Shown here: one piece after another, positions 43,217 through 52,484 of the stretch
How positions within the stretch are numbered: position 1 is the first letter of the stretch
Layout: the number at the start of each line of letters is the position of its first letter
Assembly: GCA_026390555.1 (NCBI GenBank)
Contig: JAPLFS010000064.1
Location: 19,046-83,045 of the forward strand
Origin: Pseudomonadota bacterium
Lineage (GTDB): Bacteria > Bdellovibrionota_C > UBA2361 > OMII01
DNA: 64,000 bases
Direction of reading: 5' to 3'
Notes under the pieces: generated by a model
What the model saw: the letters and a program-made list of their open reading frames with translations, nothing else
The model's database searches: none
What the model was told of the DNA's origin: nothing
Translations under genes and position numbers: made by a program

Positions 43217-44854
43217 CTAGACTACATCATCATGACTTGCTAATAACACCTCTTCTACCGAGGTAACTCCTGCTAGAACCTTCAGTCCACCGTCAGCACG
43301 TAGGGTTGCAAAGCCGCGCCTTATAGCGGAATTTTTGATCGTATTCGAATCGGCTCGTTGTAGAATATTTGAGCGAACCTCGTCGTCGATTATCAAGACC
43401 TCGTGAATACCTAGTCTACCTGAGTAGCCGCTACCCAGACAGTGTGGACAGCTATCACTACCGGGTCGAAAAGCTTGACGGACCTTGATTGCGGCAGGAT
43501 TTAGAGAGAGCTCGCGCAATTCAGCATCCGAGATCTCATAAGGAACCCGACAATGCTTGCACAGTCTGCGCACTAGACGTTGTGCGACCACGGCAAGTAA
43601 GCTGGATGAAACTAGGAATGGCTCGACCCCCATATCAAGCAGCCGAGATATGGCGCCTGCCGAATCGTTTGTATGTAACGTCGAGAGTACAAGGTGGCCT
43701 GTTAGAGAGGCTTGAATGGCGATCTCTGCTGTTTCAGTATCTCGAATCTCACCCACCATCACCACATCCGGATCCTGACGGAGGATCGCACGTAAACCGT
43801 TGGCGAATGTAAAGTTGATCTTTGGGCTGACCTGCATCTGACCAATGCCGTCGAGTTGATACTCGATCGGGTCCTCTACGGTCAAAATATTGAGGTCCGG
43901 TTTATTGATGCTAGTCAGGCAGGAGTAGAGCGTAGTGGTCTTTCCCGAACCGGTTGGTCCGGTAACTAAGACGATACCATTTGGCTTGTTGAGGAGTCGC
44001 TTGAGCTTCTCAAGGTTAAGTTTCTCGATTCCGAGTTGTTCTAGATCGAGTACAGAGCCGGTCTTGTCGAGAAGACGCAGCACTATCCGCTCTCCGAACT
44101 GTGTCGGAACGGTCGATACTCGGATATCAACCTCCTTGCCGGCGATCTTAAGACCGATACGACCGTCCTGCGGTAGACGCTTTTCTGCGATATTGAGCCC
44201 CGCCATAACCTTAATGCGCGAGATAATCGCGGGCTGAAAGGTCTTCTCTTCAGTTGCAACATCGTAGAGCACACCATCAACCCTAAAGCGCACCTTGAGT
44301 TTCTCTTCAAAGGACTCGATATGTACGTCCGAAGCACGCTCAGAGCTGGCTTTGAAGATAATCGCGTTAACGTAACGGATAATCGGCGCATCATCATCGC
44401 CTGAATCGGTTACATCTATTTTAAGTTGATTGGTGAGATCATCCGGATCATCCTTATTGTTGGAATTTGAAAGGTTGCTAGAGCGATCGCTCATCAGGCT
44501 AGTGCGAATCGAGTTAATCGCCTTGGTAATCTCTTCAGGTGAGGAGACGATCACCTGAATTGGCCGCTCATAGCAGATCCTAAGCTGCTCAATGGCCTCT
44601 ACGTTCAAGGGATCTGCGGTGGCTACGAGTACGGATTTTTCATTACCCCCAATCGGCACAGTAAGAAATTGACGTCCCCACGAGCCTGCAATTCTGTCGA
44701 AGTCGCCACGCGCTGGATCACGGGGCGGAGCGGGCTCCGGCAACCGTTCGGTGTATTGCAGGCCGAGCAGTTGCGCCATGACCCGACCTTGCGAGCCGAT
44801 GATGCTACTGCCTGGGATCGTAGCTCCTGTGGCAGGTGGTGGAGTTGAGCTCAT
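43217..44854 (-). CDS. gspE: Type II secretion ATPase GspE
   Basis: Cytoplasmic hexameric ATPase that powers type II secretion. Walker A GPTGSGKTTTLYSCL is near residue 300, followed by the VEDPIEYQL Asp box, the Walker B region PDVVMVGEIRDTETAE and the HLVLSTLHTND His box. A tetracysteine zinc site CKHC/CPHC follows (about 431 and 470). The N-terminal domain (1-130) contains an MSHA/T2SS N1E-like fold. 545 residues. It overlaps gspD by 4 bp. Confidence 0.95.
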   Translation of the reverse strand: MSSTPPPATGATIPGSSIIGSQGRVMAQLLGLQYTERLPEPAPPRDPARGDFDRIAGSWGRQFLTVPIGGNEKSVLVATADPLNVEAIEQLRICYERPIQVIVSSPEEITKAINSIRTSLMSDRSSNLSNSNNKDDPDDLTNQLKIDVTDSGDDDAPIIRYVNAIIFKASSERASDVHIESFEEKLKVRFRVDGVLYDVATEEKTFQPAIISRIKVMAGLNIAEKRLPQDGRIGLKIAGKEVDIRVSTVPTQFGERIVLRLLDKTGSVLDLEQLGIEKLNLEKLKRLLNKPNGIVLVTGPTGSGKTTTLYSCLTSINKPDLNILTVEDPIEYQLDGIGQMQVSPKINFTFANGLRAILRQDPDVVMVGEIRDTETAEIAIQASLTGHLVLSTLHTNDSAGAISRLLDMGVEPFLVSSSLLAVVAQRLVRRLCKHCRVPYEISDAELRELSLNPAAIKVRQAFRPGSDSCPHCLGSGYSGRLGIHEVLIIDDEVRSNILQRADSNTIKNSAIRRGFATLRADGGLKVLAGVTSVEEVLLASHDDVV

Positions 44855-47667
44855 CGTGTAGCGCCTTGTAACCAGGGACCCTTACCTAGATTCATTGTCT
44901 CGTATGGGGATAGGGTATGCCAGCTCTTTGGTATGGCAGCTGCTCCGGCACGGTAACTAGGAAAGGAGCTAAAGACCTTTTTAACCGTGACTGGGATCCT
45001 TTCTCCGTCCCAGAGATATAAGTAGCTCTGACCGGGCTTAAAGAAAGTGGCGGCGGCTTGGGAGCTCTCAGCAGGCAGCATAATACCAGCCACCCTTGAG
45101 AGCGTGCCATTAAGGAACGGCAACTCCTTGATAAAGTCCTCCTTGCGAGTTAGCTCAATCGTAACGTAGGTGCCGGCTACTTGGGGTTGTATGGCTGCTT
45201 GAACTGCACTGCTCTTAATAGACGCCAGAGGTTCGTTAGAGGTGCCGACAGCATTAAGGTCAAGCACTGAGTCCTCCTGCTTTGAATTAGGTAACTCAAG
45301 TTTGAGGGTACCGCCCCGCGAGCCATCCAATACTATCGTAGGAGCTGATTGCACACGCTCAGGGTTGCTTTTCGCGGTCTTTTGAGCCCGTGCGGGCGCT
45401 AGAACGGTACCGGGCTTTGGTCCCTCGTAGGGCAGCGTCTCTGCGACCTGATCGATGCGGTCATTCTTCAGCACGTTTAGCCTTCGGGGTGCTACGTCAT
45501 AGGTGGCTATTACATCCTCCATACGATCGCGACTCTCAAGGGTCGCATCGCGTGCATCGTACTGATCCTTAATGATCCGTGGAGTCAGGAAGATCAGGAG
45601 GTTCTTCTGCAGACGGGCCTGTGAGTTGGCCTTAAAGGCGTGACCGATGATCGGGATATCCTTAAAGTAGGGGACGCCATCATCACTTTCAGAGACGTCA
45701 TCTGAGATCAGCCCCCCGGTAACGATCATCTGACCATCCTTTGCGATGATGGTTGTTTCGCTCTGACGTTTGGTGGTCGTTGGTCCAAGGGCTGAGTTAA
45801 GCGTTGAAGGCACAACCGCCGACACCTCTGTGAATACGTTTAACGTTACGTAGTCACGCGAGCTAATCTGAGGGGTGATGCGTAGAGTAATACCAACGTC
45901 CTGTCGATTGACCTGGTTAAAGGTGTTATTCAGGTTGGTTTGATTGGTCGAGGTGCTCGCCAAAAACGGCACGTTTTGGCCGACTACTATCTGCGCCTCT
46001 TCGTTGTCAGTAGCGAGGATGGTTGGGGCACTCAGCACGTTTACGTTATTGCTATTCTGTGCTGCTGAGATCAGCAGGGACTGGGTCGGGATGGTGATAC
46101 CGCCCGGTAGGGTAAGCGATCCAGCGCTCGCCGCTGCCAGGGTAAAGCCTTGCAGGTTCTGAGGGTTCGAAAAGAGTGTGCTTAAACTACCCGAAGCTGG
46201 CGCAAAATCACTGCGAGCGAGCACACCACCATCGGCACCACCACCTGAGGCAAGAAAACCGGCACTGGCTCGCATGAAGTTATCGATTGAGACCTCAAGC
46301 AAGGTTGCCTCTACCAGCGCCTGTCGACGCTTCACATCGATCTGGGAAAGGAGTCCACGAATCTTTTCGTAGTCAGGCTTGCTAGCAGCGACGATCAGGG
46401 AGTTCGTTGCAGGGTCTGCTGTGATCGATATGTTCTCGCCGAGTTGCGCTGTGACGGGAGCGCCGGAACCTCCGGAACCCTTAGCAGAACGCTTCGATTT
46501 GCTAGTACCTGACCCAGAGACCCCACCCTGATTTCCTGGGCTAGAGGTGTTACCGTTTGTGCCACTGCCACCTAACCCTGTGCCAGAGGACTTCGAGCTG
46601 CCCCCAGCCAGTGGTGAGGCGCCGCCGCCCCCTCCAACCAAACCGGAGAGCACCTGAGCTAGCTCCTCTGCGTTAGCGTGTTGGCAACGGTAGACATAGA
46701 ACTTATTTCCAGAGAGATCGATCTTACTATCGAGCTGCGAGATCAGGGCGCGGATGCGGGCCGTTGTATCGTCGTCTGCAACTACTATGATTGCATTTGT
46801 TCTCTGGTCTGGAATAATCTTAGGCTCAAGGCCACGAGCTGAAACTGTCTTTCCACCGGCTCGTATGGGCAATGCGCCAGCGTTGGCCTGAGCTGGGTCT
46901 CCGATACTGGCTCGAACTTGGTCCGCGCCGCTACTGGCCTTCTTAGCACCATCGCCCATAATATCGGCTAGCTTCTGCGCGATATCCTCCACGTCGGCGT
47001 GTTTTACCGGTATAATAGTCATCTCGCGGTTAGAGAACGGCACATCGAGCTCATTAACGATATTAACGAGGCGCTGAATATTATCCTCTGAATCTATGAC
47101 GATTAGAGAATTAGTGCCGGTATAGGCATTAACTAGTCCATCGGCGGAGACAAGCTGAGCTAGGATCTGCTGAATGTCCTGCGCGTTAACGTACTTCAAA
47201 CTAAGCAGTCGTGTAACAACAGCAGATGAAGGGGTATCGGTTCGGCTCTCTGTTAGGGTCGGGATGGTCGATTGGCGCGCCTCCTTGGATGGTACGATCT
47301 TCCAGAGATTTTCGCCGATAGGAACTGAGGTAAATCCCTTTAGAGCGAGGACGGAATCTAGGATGCGGAGCGCCTCGTCTGAGGAGACCTTCCCGGGTAG
47401 GTAGATCGACACCTTGCCGCGCACCTTCTCATCTAAAATATAGTTGCGTTTTGTCTTGCGGGAAAAGATCCGAACGATAGCGGCGATGTCGGCGTTCTTG
47501 ACGTTAATCTCAGTGTTCGAGTCCTTGCCGTACTCCTGCTCGTTAGCCTTGTCCCCCTGTGGCTGTCCAGGTTGAGCTGGGCGTGCTTGCGCATATGCTA
47601 ATGGTGTGCACGCACCAAGGTATAGGCTTAAAATAGCGATGGGTAGGAGGGTCTGGCGCGCGTTCAT
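44851..47667 (-). CDS. gspD: Type II secretion secretin GspD with C-terminal extension
   Basis: Outer-membrane secretin through which folded proteins leave. A signal peptide of about 28 residues is followed by N0 (TEINVKNADIAAIVRIFSRK) and N1-N3 domains. N3 has a Gly/Ser-rich insert (about 345-405). The secretin domain reaches its VPFLASTSTNQTN and GGLISDDVSES blocks and ends with LLIFLTPRII near 705. A further ~230 residues follow that I cannot assign, including a beta-rich terminal part from about 840. The 938-residue length is longer than usual. It begins 3 bp after gspC. Confidence 0.93.
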   Translation of the reverse strand: MNARQTLLPIAILSLYLGACTPLAYAQARPAQPGQPQGDKANEQEYGKDSNTEINVKNADIAAIVRIFSRKTKRNYILDEKVRGKVSIYLPGKVSSDEALRILDSVLALKGFTSVPIGENLWKIVPSKEARQSTIPTLTESRTDTPSSAVVTRLLSLKYVNAQDIQQILAQLVSADGLVNAYTGTNSLIVIDSEDNIQRLVNIVNELDVPFSNREMTIIPVKHADVEDIAQKLADIMGDGAKKASSGADQVRASIGDPAQANAGALPIRAGGKTVSARGLEPKIIPDQRTNAIIVVADDDTTARIRALISQLDSKIDLSGNKFYVYRCQHANAEELAQVLSGLVGGGGGASPLAGGSSKSSGTGLGGSGTNGNTSSPGNQGGVSGSGTSKSKRSAKGSGGSGAPVTAQLGENISITADPATNSLIVAASKPDYEKIRGLLSQIDVKRRQALVEATLLEVSIDNFMRASAGFLASGGGADGGVLARSDFAPASGSLSTLFSNPQNLQGFTLAAASAGSLTLPGGITIPTQSLLISAAQNSNNVNVLSAPTILATDNEEAQIVVGQNVPFLASTSTNQTNLNNTFNQVNRQDVGITLRITPQISSRDYVTLNVFTEVSAVVPSTLNSALGPTTTKRQSETTIIAKDGQMIVTGGLISDDVSESDDGVPYFKDIPIIGHAFKANSQARLQKNLLIFLTPRIIKDQYDARDATLESRDRMEDVIATYDVAPRRLNVLKNDRIDQVAETLPYEGPKPGTVLAPARAQKTAKSNPERVQSAPTIVLDGSRGGTLKLELPNSKQEDSVLDLNAVGTSNEPLASIKSSAVQAAIQPQVAGTYVTIELTRKEDFIKELPFLNGTLSRVAGIMLPAESSQAAATFFKPGQSYLYLWDGERIPVTVKKVFSSFPSYRAGAAAIPKSWHTLSPYETMNLGKGPWLQGATR

Positions 47668-47670
47668 CTG

Positions 47671-48600
47671 TTACCTTATCGTATACTTAAACTCTCGGTC
47701 CTGCTTATCTCGCTCAAGAACTAAGTTGATTGAGCGCTCCTGTTTTAACTGCTCAAAAAGTTTTAGAGCTTGTGATATATCCCCCAGCCCCGTTCCGTTG
47801 AGAGATTTCAGAATATCTCCGTTCTTCAGGCCGATCTTCTCGTAGAGGCTCCCTGTTTTGATTGCAAAGAGACGGAGTCCGATTGAGCGACCATCCTTGA
47901 AGTACGGAACTGCGCGCGCCTGAGTCAGCAGCATCGGCAGGTTCTCAAGGCCCTTATCGAGCTCGGCCTCTTCAATCACAAAGTCATCACCATCTGCTAG
48001 CACACCCGAACCAGACGGAGATGCGCTACCACCGAAGTCATCAAGTTTTAGTACCTCAATCTTTCCTGCGCGCTCCACCTCAACGCGGTCCTGAAAGATC
48101 TTCTTAAGGGTCGCCTGTCCAAATACGGATTGATTTAGCACGAACATATCCTGGTCCTGCTTCTTCTTATCTTCAATAATGGCATACGGCTCCTGTCCGC
48201 TTGCGAGAAAGGTGCCGACCAGGGTTAGTGAAAGAGGAGAGCTAGGGGTAGGTGCTTGCGATGGTTGAGAGGTAGAGCGAATTCCGAGTGGGCCAAAGGA
48301 AGTAAACTTAGATACGATCTCCCAATCCTTAGGGCTTTCAATAGAGGGCTTATCAGGATTCTGCATAGCGCTCCTGATAGTTTGGATCTTATTTGCGAGC
48401 TCCCCCTCGATCGCCTTGCGATTCATCGTGCTTTGAGCGAGGACGAAAATGGTAGCGAGTATAGCAGACGCAATGCAGCCGCCAGATGTAAGGCGCACCA
48501 TCCGAACGAGCAGAGCGATATTCTGCCGGCGCATAAGGCGTGCTACGACTGTGTTGTAGTCGAGTCCCTTAAACGATTGTAGCGACAAGGAGAGGTTCAC
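47671..48600 (-). CDS. gspC: Type II secretion GspC, secretin-docking subunit
   Basis: Bitopic inner-membrane protein linking the platform to the secretin. One transmembrane helix lies at about residues 35-56, followed by an HR-like domain (SPLSLTLVGTFLASGQEPYAIIEDK). The C-terminal PDZ domain is GLRLFAIKTGSLYEKIGLKNGD to the end, matching GspC proteins with a PDZ rather than a coiled coil. 309 residues. First gene of the eight-gene gsp operon; gspK, L and M are not nearby. Confidence 0.87.
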   Translation of the reverse strand: MNLSLSLQSFKGLDYNTVVARLMRRQNIALLVRMVRLTSGGCIASAILATIFVLAQSTMNRKAIEGELANKIQTIRSAMQNPDKPSIESPKDWEIVSKFTSFGPLGIRSTSQPSQAPTPSSPLSLTLVGTFLASGQEPYAIIEDKKKQDQDMFVLNQSVFGQATLKKIFQDRVEVERAGKIEVLKLDDFGGSASPSGSGVLADGDDFVIEEAELDKGLENLPMLLTQARAVPYFKDGRSIGLRLFAIKTGSLYEKIGLKNGDILKSLNGTGLGDISQALKLFEQLKQERSINLVLERDKQDREFKYTIR

Positions 48601-48831
48601 AGTTTACGCCCTAGAGTTTTAAAACCTTCATATGGTTAGTTACCACCCAAGCCTCCAAACAAACAGAGAGCAAGGGACGGGGCTTCGGTAGGGCCTGCGG
48701 CCAAAATCCTCCTAGCCCATCCACGATAAGATGAGGTAACGATGTTCTAAGTTGTTGATATTTGCAGGTAGGGAGCAAAAACCCAGTCATCCAGCCCGAA
48801 TCTATGGGGTAGGGGCAAATTATGCCGGCTG

Positions 48832-49995
48832 CTACCTAACCTTCGTGAGTAAGATGCGCTTGGGGTTGTCGAGGGTTGTTAGGATTAGGGGCTCTGTGCT
48901 CCTGATCTGAAGTACGCCGGTGCTGGTGATAAGGAGGTCGTTCTCCTCAAAACAGTTAAAGGCCGGTTGGGTTGCCCGAACAAGGAGCCCCGCAACCTCT
49001 ACTATCCCTGCTGTTGGATGGAGGGTTTCGGCCACATGGCCAAGTGAGAAGATCTCTGGAAAGCGACTAAGCTCAAGCATGGCGAAGGGGACTTCCTCAG
49101 TATGGCAAGCCACGCTCTTAATGGTGATAAGCTCTGGGTTTATCTCCTCCTGCGTAGCCTGAGGCGGGGCTAGACCCAAGGGGGAATCAGAGAGGGAATC
49201 AGCGAGCGCCTGACTGTTTTCGGGCTCCATCTCAAGCGGCACTATATCTGGTAACGGCTTAAGGGGGATATTCTCCAAGGTTGGTAAGAGCTCGCCAGCA
49301 TTCATACGCGCGCCCCAGCGCTCCTGAAAGAGCTTCTTGCGTGCGGTAACGGCGGCGCTATTTCCACGCTTTTCGTAGAAAGCGATGATAAACTGATCGT
49401 AACTAATCAGATCATTCAGCGCCGGAGTGCGCTCACTCGCTGCTATTACTGCGTAGGGGGTTCCGGGAAACTCACTAATTAGCTCATCAAAGAGCGCCAG
49501 CGCGCGCTCAAGTGGTTGACGATCTCGGCCGGTACCCTGAGCTGAGACGAGATGACTCCGTGCCGCTTGTAACTTAACGTAGGGGGCATCTGCGCTTCCG
49601 GGATAGTCCTTCAGAAAATCCTCGTAGTTTTTACCAGCCTTATCGAACTCACGGTTATAGTAGTAGGCATCGGCGGCCTTAATAGCAGCAAATGAGCCGT
49701 AGGCCCCGAGTGGATAGCGATCCTTAAGTGAGTTAAGGGAGTCCTGCGCTATGGAGTACATACCTGACTGATACAGCCGTTTCGAGAGTCGAATAAGTTC
49801 CGGTTCAGGAGCCTCGGTTGAGAGCGCCGCGCCAGCAGGTTTCAGCTCCTTTGCTGGTTGTTCCTCCTCTGTTGCTTCGTTATCAGTAGAGGATGAATCG
49901 GACCATAGAAAACATCCATTAAGGGCAGCAAGTGCGCAGGCAAGTACTAGATGCTGCATTCTTTGGCTTATTAGGGCAGGGATGGTATGGCGCAT
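48832..49995 (-). CDS. bamD: BamD-like outer-membrane assembly lipoprotein, extended
   Basis: Essential lipoprotein of the BAM complex that inserts outer-membrane proteins. The lipobox is LNGC (Cys28), TPR-type helices occupy about 65-240, and the conserved NREFDKAGKNYEDFLKDYP and GRDRQPLERALALFDELI segments are visible. The first 240 residues match BamD. A further ~140-residue tail (from about EPENSQALADSL) has no clear match and looks like a beta domain. The in-frame ATG at 49959 is an alternative start. It is divergent from panC. Confidence 0.8.
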   Translation of the reverse strand: MRHTIPALISQRMQHLVLACALAALNGCFLWSDSSSTDNEATEEEQPAKELKPAGAALSTEAPEPELIRLSKRLYQSGMYSIAQDSLNSLKDRYPLGAYGSFAAIKAADAYYYNREFDKAGKNYEDFLKDYPGSADAPYVKLQAARSHLVSAQGTGRDRQPLERALALFDELISEFPGTPYAVIAASERTPALNDLISYDQFIIAFYEKRGNSAAVTARKKLFQERWGARMNAGELLPTLENIPLKPLPDIVPLEMEPENSQALADSLSDSPLGLAPPQATQEEINPELITIKSVACHTEEVPFAMLELSRFPEIFSLGHVAETLHPTAGIVEVAGLLVRATQPAFNCFEENDLLITSTGVLQIRSTEPLILTTLDNPKRILLTKVR

Positions 49996-50029
49996 TAAGG
50001 GTCGTTTTCAGTTTTTAAGTCTGTAATGC

Positions 50030-50035
50030 TACACT
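50030..50035 (+). promoter_or_regulatory. Putative extended -10 element of panC
   Basis: TGCTACACT (50027-50035) has the TGn-TACACT form of an extended -10. It lies about 38 bp before the panC ATG. No convincing -35 element is present. Confidence 0.3.
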
Positions 50036-50072
50036 CTAACAAACAAAGCAGGCTAGTGCGAGGGGATCCTAT

Positions 50073-50924
50073 ATGAAGCGATGTGACAGTATTATAGAGC
50101 TAAGAAGCATCCTGAAACCGCTTAGACGAGCTGGGAAGAGGATCGGATTCGTTCCGACCATGGGGGCATTGCATGCTGGGCACCTCTCGCTTGCCCATAC
50201 CTTAAAGGAGCACTGCGATCTACGGGTATGCTCGGTGTTCGTAAATCCCACCCAGTTTAATGATCCTAAGGACTACCAGGCATACCTTATCAATATTGAT
50301 CGGGATGCTGAGCTGCTAGAAAAAGAGGGGGTAGATCTGCTCTTTGCTCCGAGTGTAGCCGAGATCTACGCCGGCGGCTACCAGACGACGGTCTCTGTCA
50401 ACGAGATATCAAAACCCTTTGAGGGTGCGCTCCGTGCTGGACACTTTACCGGCGTTGCCTCGGTGGTAACTATCCTCTTTAACGCCGTACAGCCTGACGT
50501 GGCTATCTTTGGCGAGAAGGATTTCCAACAGCTCAGTTTAATTGAGCGTATGGTAGGGGACCTTAAGATGGATATCGAGATCGTACGGGGAGCACTTGTG
50601 CGTGATAGCGATGGCTTGGCGTTAAGCTCCCGTAATGCGCGGCTCTCGCCCGAGGGGCGTCGTCAGGCGCTAGCTATTAGTCGTGGACTCTTTGCAGCGC
50701 AGCACAGCTTTAGCGCAGGCGAGCGCTGCGCCAGAACCCTTGAGGGGATCGTAACTAACGAGATTATTAATAGCATGCCTAACCCTGAGATTGATTACGT
50801 GAGCCTGGTGAATGAGCTCTCGCTTGAACCCCTAGAAACCGTTAACGGCAGGTGTCGTATCTTGGTGGTTGCACGGGTTGAGGGTGTCCGGCTCCTTGAT
50901 AACGCCCCGTTTCATATGGGGTAA
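50073..50924 (+). CDS. panC: Pantothenate synthetase
   Basis: ATP-dependent condensation of pantoate and beta-alanine in coenzyme A synthesis. VPTMGALHAGHLSL holds the HIGH-type motif, FVNPTQFND is the pantoate-site block, and FGEKDFQQL and SRNARLSPEGR are the KMSKS-like region motifs. 283 residues, full length. A GAGGGGATC ribosome-binding site precedes the ATG. A monocistronic gene with its own upstream extended -10. Confidence 0.96.
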   Translation: MKRCDSIIELRSILKPLRRAGKRIGFVPTMGALHAGHLSLAHTLKEHCDLRVCSVFVNPTQFNDPKDYQAYLINIDRDAELLEKEGVDLLFAPSVAEIYAGGYQTTVSVNEISKPFEGALRAGHFTGVASVVTILFNAVQPDVAIFGEKDFQQLSLIERMVGDLKMDIEIVRGALVRDSDGLALSSRNARLSPEGRRQALAISRGLFAAQHSFSAGERCARTLEGIVTNEIINSMPNPEIDYVSLVNELSLEPLETVNGRCRILVVARVEGVRLLDNAPFHMG

Positions 50925-51057
50925 TCGCCGAGGGCACCGAGGATCTGTCGGTTTAGGGGTGTTTGAGTCGTTTCTCTGATTAAGGTGGTAAGCTTATGTT
51001 ACACTGCGGTAGCCAGCCCCCATAATCTATTCAGTCTATATTTTTGGATATAATCGT

Positions 51058-51699
51058 ATGCTAAGTCAGCCAAGGCCAGTCGCAAATAACAACCTCAGTA
51101 CAACACTCGATAGGCAGACTGATGCGGTTGATTTAAAGAAAGCCGCACTACCTGCTATGGTGGATCGGCGGGATTTTTTAAAGGCCTTAACGGGGGTGCT
51201 GGTTTGCTCTACTGCAAATAGCATGGTTAGCGCAGAGCCCCCCAAGCCTACTCAACAAACCCTGACTGAGATTAATGGAATGCCATATAGCGCAAAATTT
51301 TACGGCGACCGTGGGCAGGAGATAGGAGTGGGGGAATACAGGGGAGCTATCTCGAGGGGTGGAGCGCTTAATGTATTAGTAATGGCGACCGATAAAATAA
51401 GTCCGGACCGCAAACTTCCGGATGGAATGGAACTTAGGCTTCGTATCTACATAGGGACTGATACGATGCCAAGCACAAATACCCCACTACCTGTGGTTCC
51501 TAGAGAGGTTAACGGAGAAACGTTGGGACGGTTTTTGGATAGCAGAGAGGGTAGGGATGCAATCGCGGCCCTTCAAAAAGAGCCAGTAGATATCCCCATA
51601 GGCAGTAATCGTCTCCCAGGAAATCTGACCTTTATCGATCCTAATGTGAGATCGGTCAGGCTTGAATTGGTTAAAAAGTCAGAAGCTACCGCAAAATAG
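51058..51699 (+). CDS. Tat-exported hypothetical protein
   Basis: 213 residues. The twin-arginine signal is RRDFLKALTGVLVCSTA (Arg37-Arg38), after a 36-residue n-region that is unusually long, so translation might start later. The mature part reads as a beta-rich soluble domain of about 145 residues, with FYGDRGQEIGVGEYRG and ELRLRIYIGTD. I do not recognise the family. A Tat signal suggests a folded, possibly cofactor-containing periplasmic protein, but no metal-binding motif is visible. Confidence 0.65.
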   Translation: MLSQPRPVANNNLSTTLDRQTDAVDLKKAALPAMVDRRDFLKALTGVLVCSTANSMVSAEPPKPTQQTLTEINGMPYSAKFYGDRGQEIGVGEYRGAISRGGALNVLVMATDKISPDRKLPDGMELRLRIYIGTDTMPSTNTPLPVVPREVNGETLGRFLDSREGRDAIAALQKEPVDIPIGSNRLPGNLTFIDPNVRSVRLELVKKSEATAK

Positions 51700-51709
51700 C
51701 GATATGGCG

Positions 51710-51796
51710 AAGCGCTGGGGGCGCCGTTCCCCAGAGTGGCTAGGTATCAATGCTCAGGTTGGAGATCTTTTTCGTGGCCAGTTGTATACGGGCGCC
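51710..51796. repeat. Interspersed repeat copy B
   Basis: About 40 of 50 bases identical to copy A (21412-21498) over the left part, with ATCTTTTTCGTGG shared with copy C. It starts 11 bp after the Tat-protein stop and ends at the stop of the next minus-strand gene. Confidence 0.6.
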
Positions 51797-52248
51797 TATC
51801 CGGGGGTTGAGTTGCGTTGCTTTCTGCTCTCGCGCTCTTTGGCTAGATCGATCAGGGCTGGTACACGGATCGGCTTCTTAAATATGACGCGCTCCGTTGT
51901 AGCTTTGCCACCTGGAACGACTGCAAGTTTGTGTGCGCTCTCCTTTGATAGATCGGCATCGTTAGCCGCGCCGCCCAAAGCCGTAAGCACGCTCTCGAAG
52001 AGGGAGTCCTCGAAGTTTTTGAGCTCCTGGTCCTCTGCTGACATCAGTCTTTGCTCACCCAGTGCTATTTTTTTTATAGTTTGCGAGAGTAGTGGTATAG
52101 CGATAGAGCGCTCACTCTGACTTAACTGCGCTAACGCATCAAGCAGCGTTGCTGTCTCCTCGCCACCAACGCCCTCAAGTAGCGTTTTTAGCTGCAGCTG
52201 CAGACTAAGTAGGCTTTTTGTAAAATCACCACCATGTGACAAATTCAT
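51796..52248 (-). CDS. Hypothetical helical protein
   Basis: ATG 52248 with GGGAG 8-12 nt upstream is preferred over the upstream in-frame codon at 52338, giving 150 residues. I do not recognise it. It is helical and Leu-rich (SLQLQLKTLLEGV, LLDALAQLSQSER, LLSQTIKKIAL), resembling a small cytoplasmic coiled-coil protein, and ends in a basic tail (KERESRKQRN). No signal or membrane segment. Confidence 0.55.
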   Translation of the reverse strand: MNLSHGGDFTKSLLSLQLQLKTLLEGVGGEETATLLDALAQLSQSERSIAIPLLSQTIKKIALGEQRLMSAEDQELKNFEDSLFESVLTALGGAANDADLSKESAHKLAVVPGGKATTERVIFKKPIRVPALIDLAKERESRKQRNSTPG

Positions 52249-52385
52249 ATCCGTACTCCCAAAAGTGAGGCAACTACCATCTGAGCTAATCTTGCTTACA
52301 GAATGGGTGCTCAACCACTTATCCGTAGTACAGCTCAAGTTGCTTCAGGTTTATATAGGGATACAGCATAAGATATGCCGCTACT

Positions 52386-52407
52386 AACCCCTTAAAATAT
52401 GGGGGTT
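52386..52407 (-). terminator. Stem-loop downstream of dxs
   Basis: AACCCC (52386-52391) and GGGGTT (52402-52407) form a short stem around an AT-rich loop, about 80 bp past the dxs stop. No T-tract follows on the minus strand, so a terminator role is uncertain. Confidence 0.3.
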
Positions 52408-52484
52408 TTAGGCCTACTCAGCTGTTTGTAATCAATACATTGTATAAATTTAGGTCAGGTAGGCATTACAGCCTTCCGTGCTTC

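Noticed and set aside
51662..52120. 152-residue plus-strand ORF opposite the hypothetical helical gene
   Set aside because: Most of it is the Ser/Leu-rich complement of the minus-strand gene, whose start has a good ribosome-binding site; only the repeat copy B part has independent interest.
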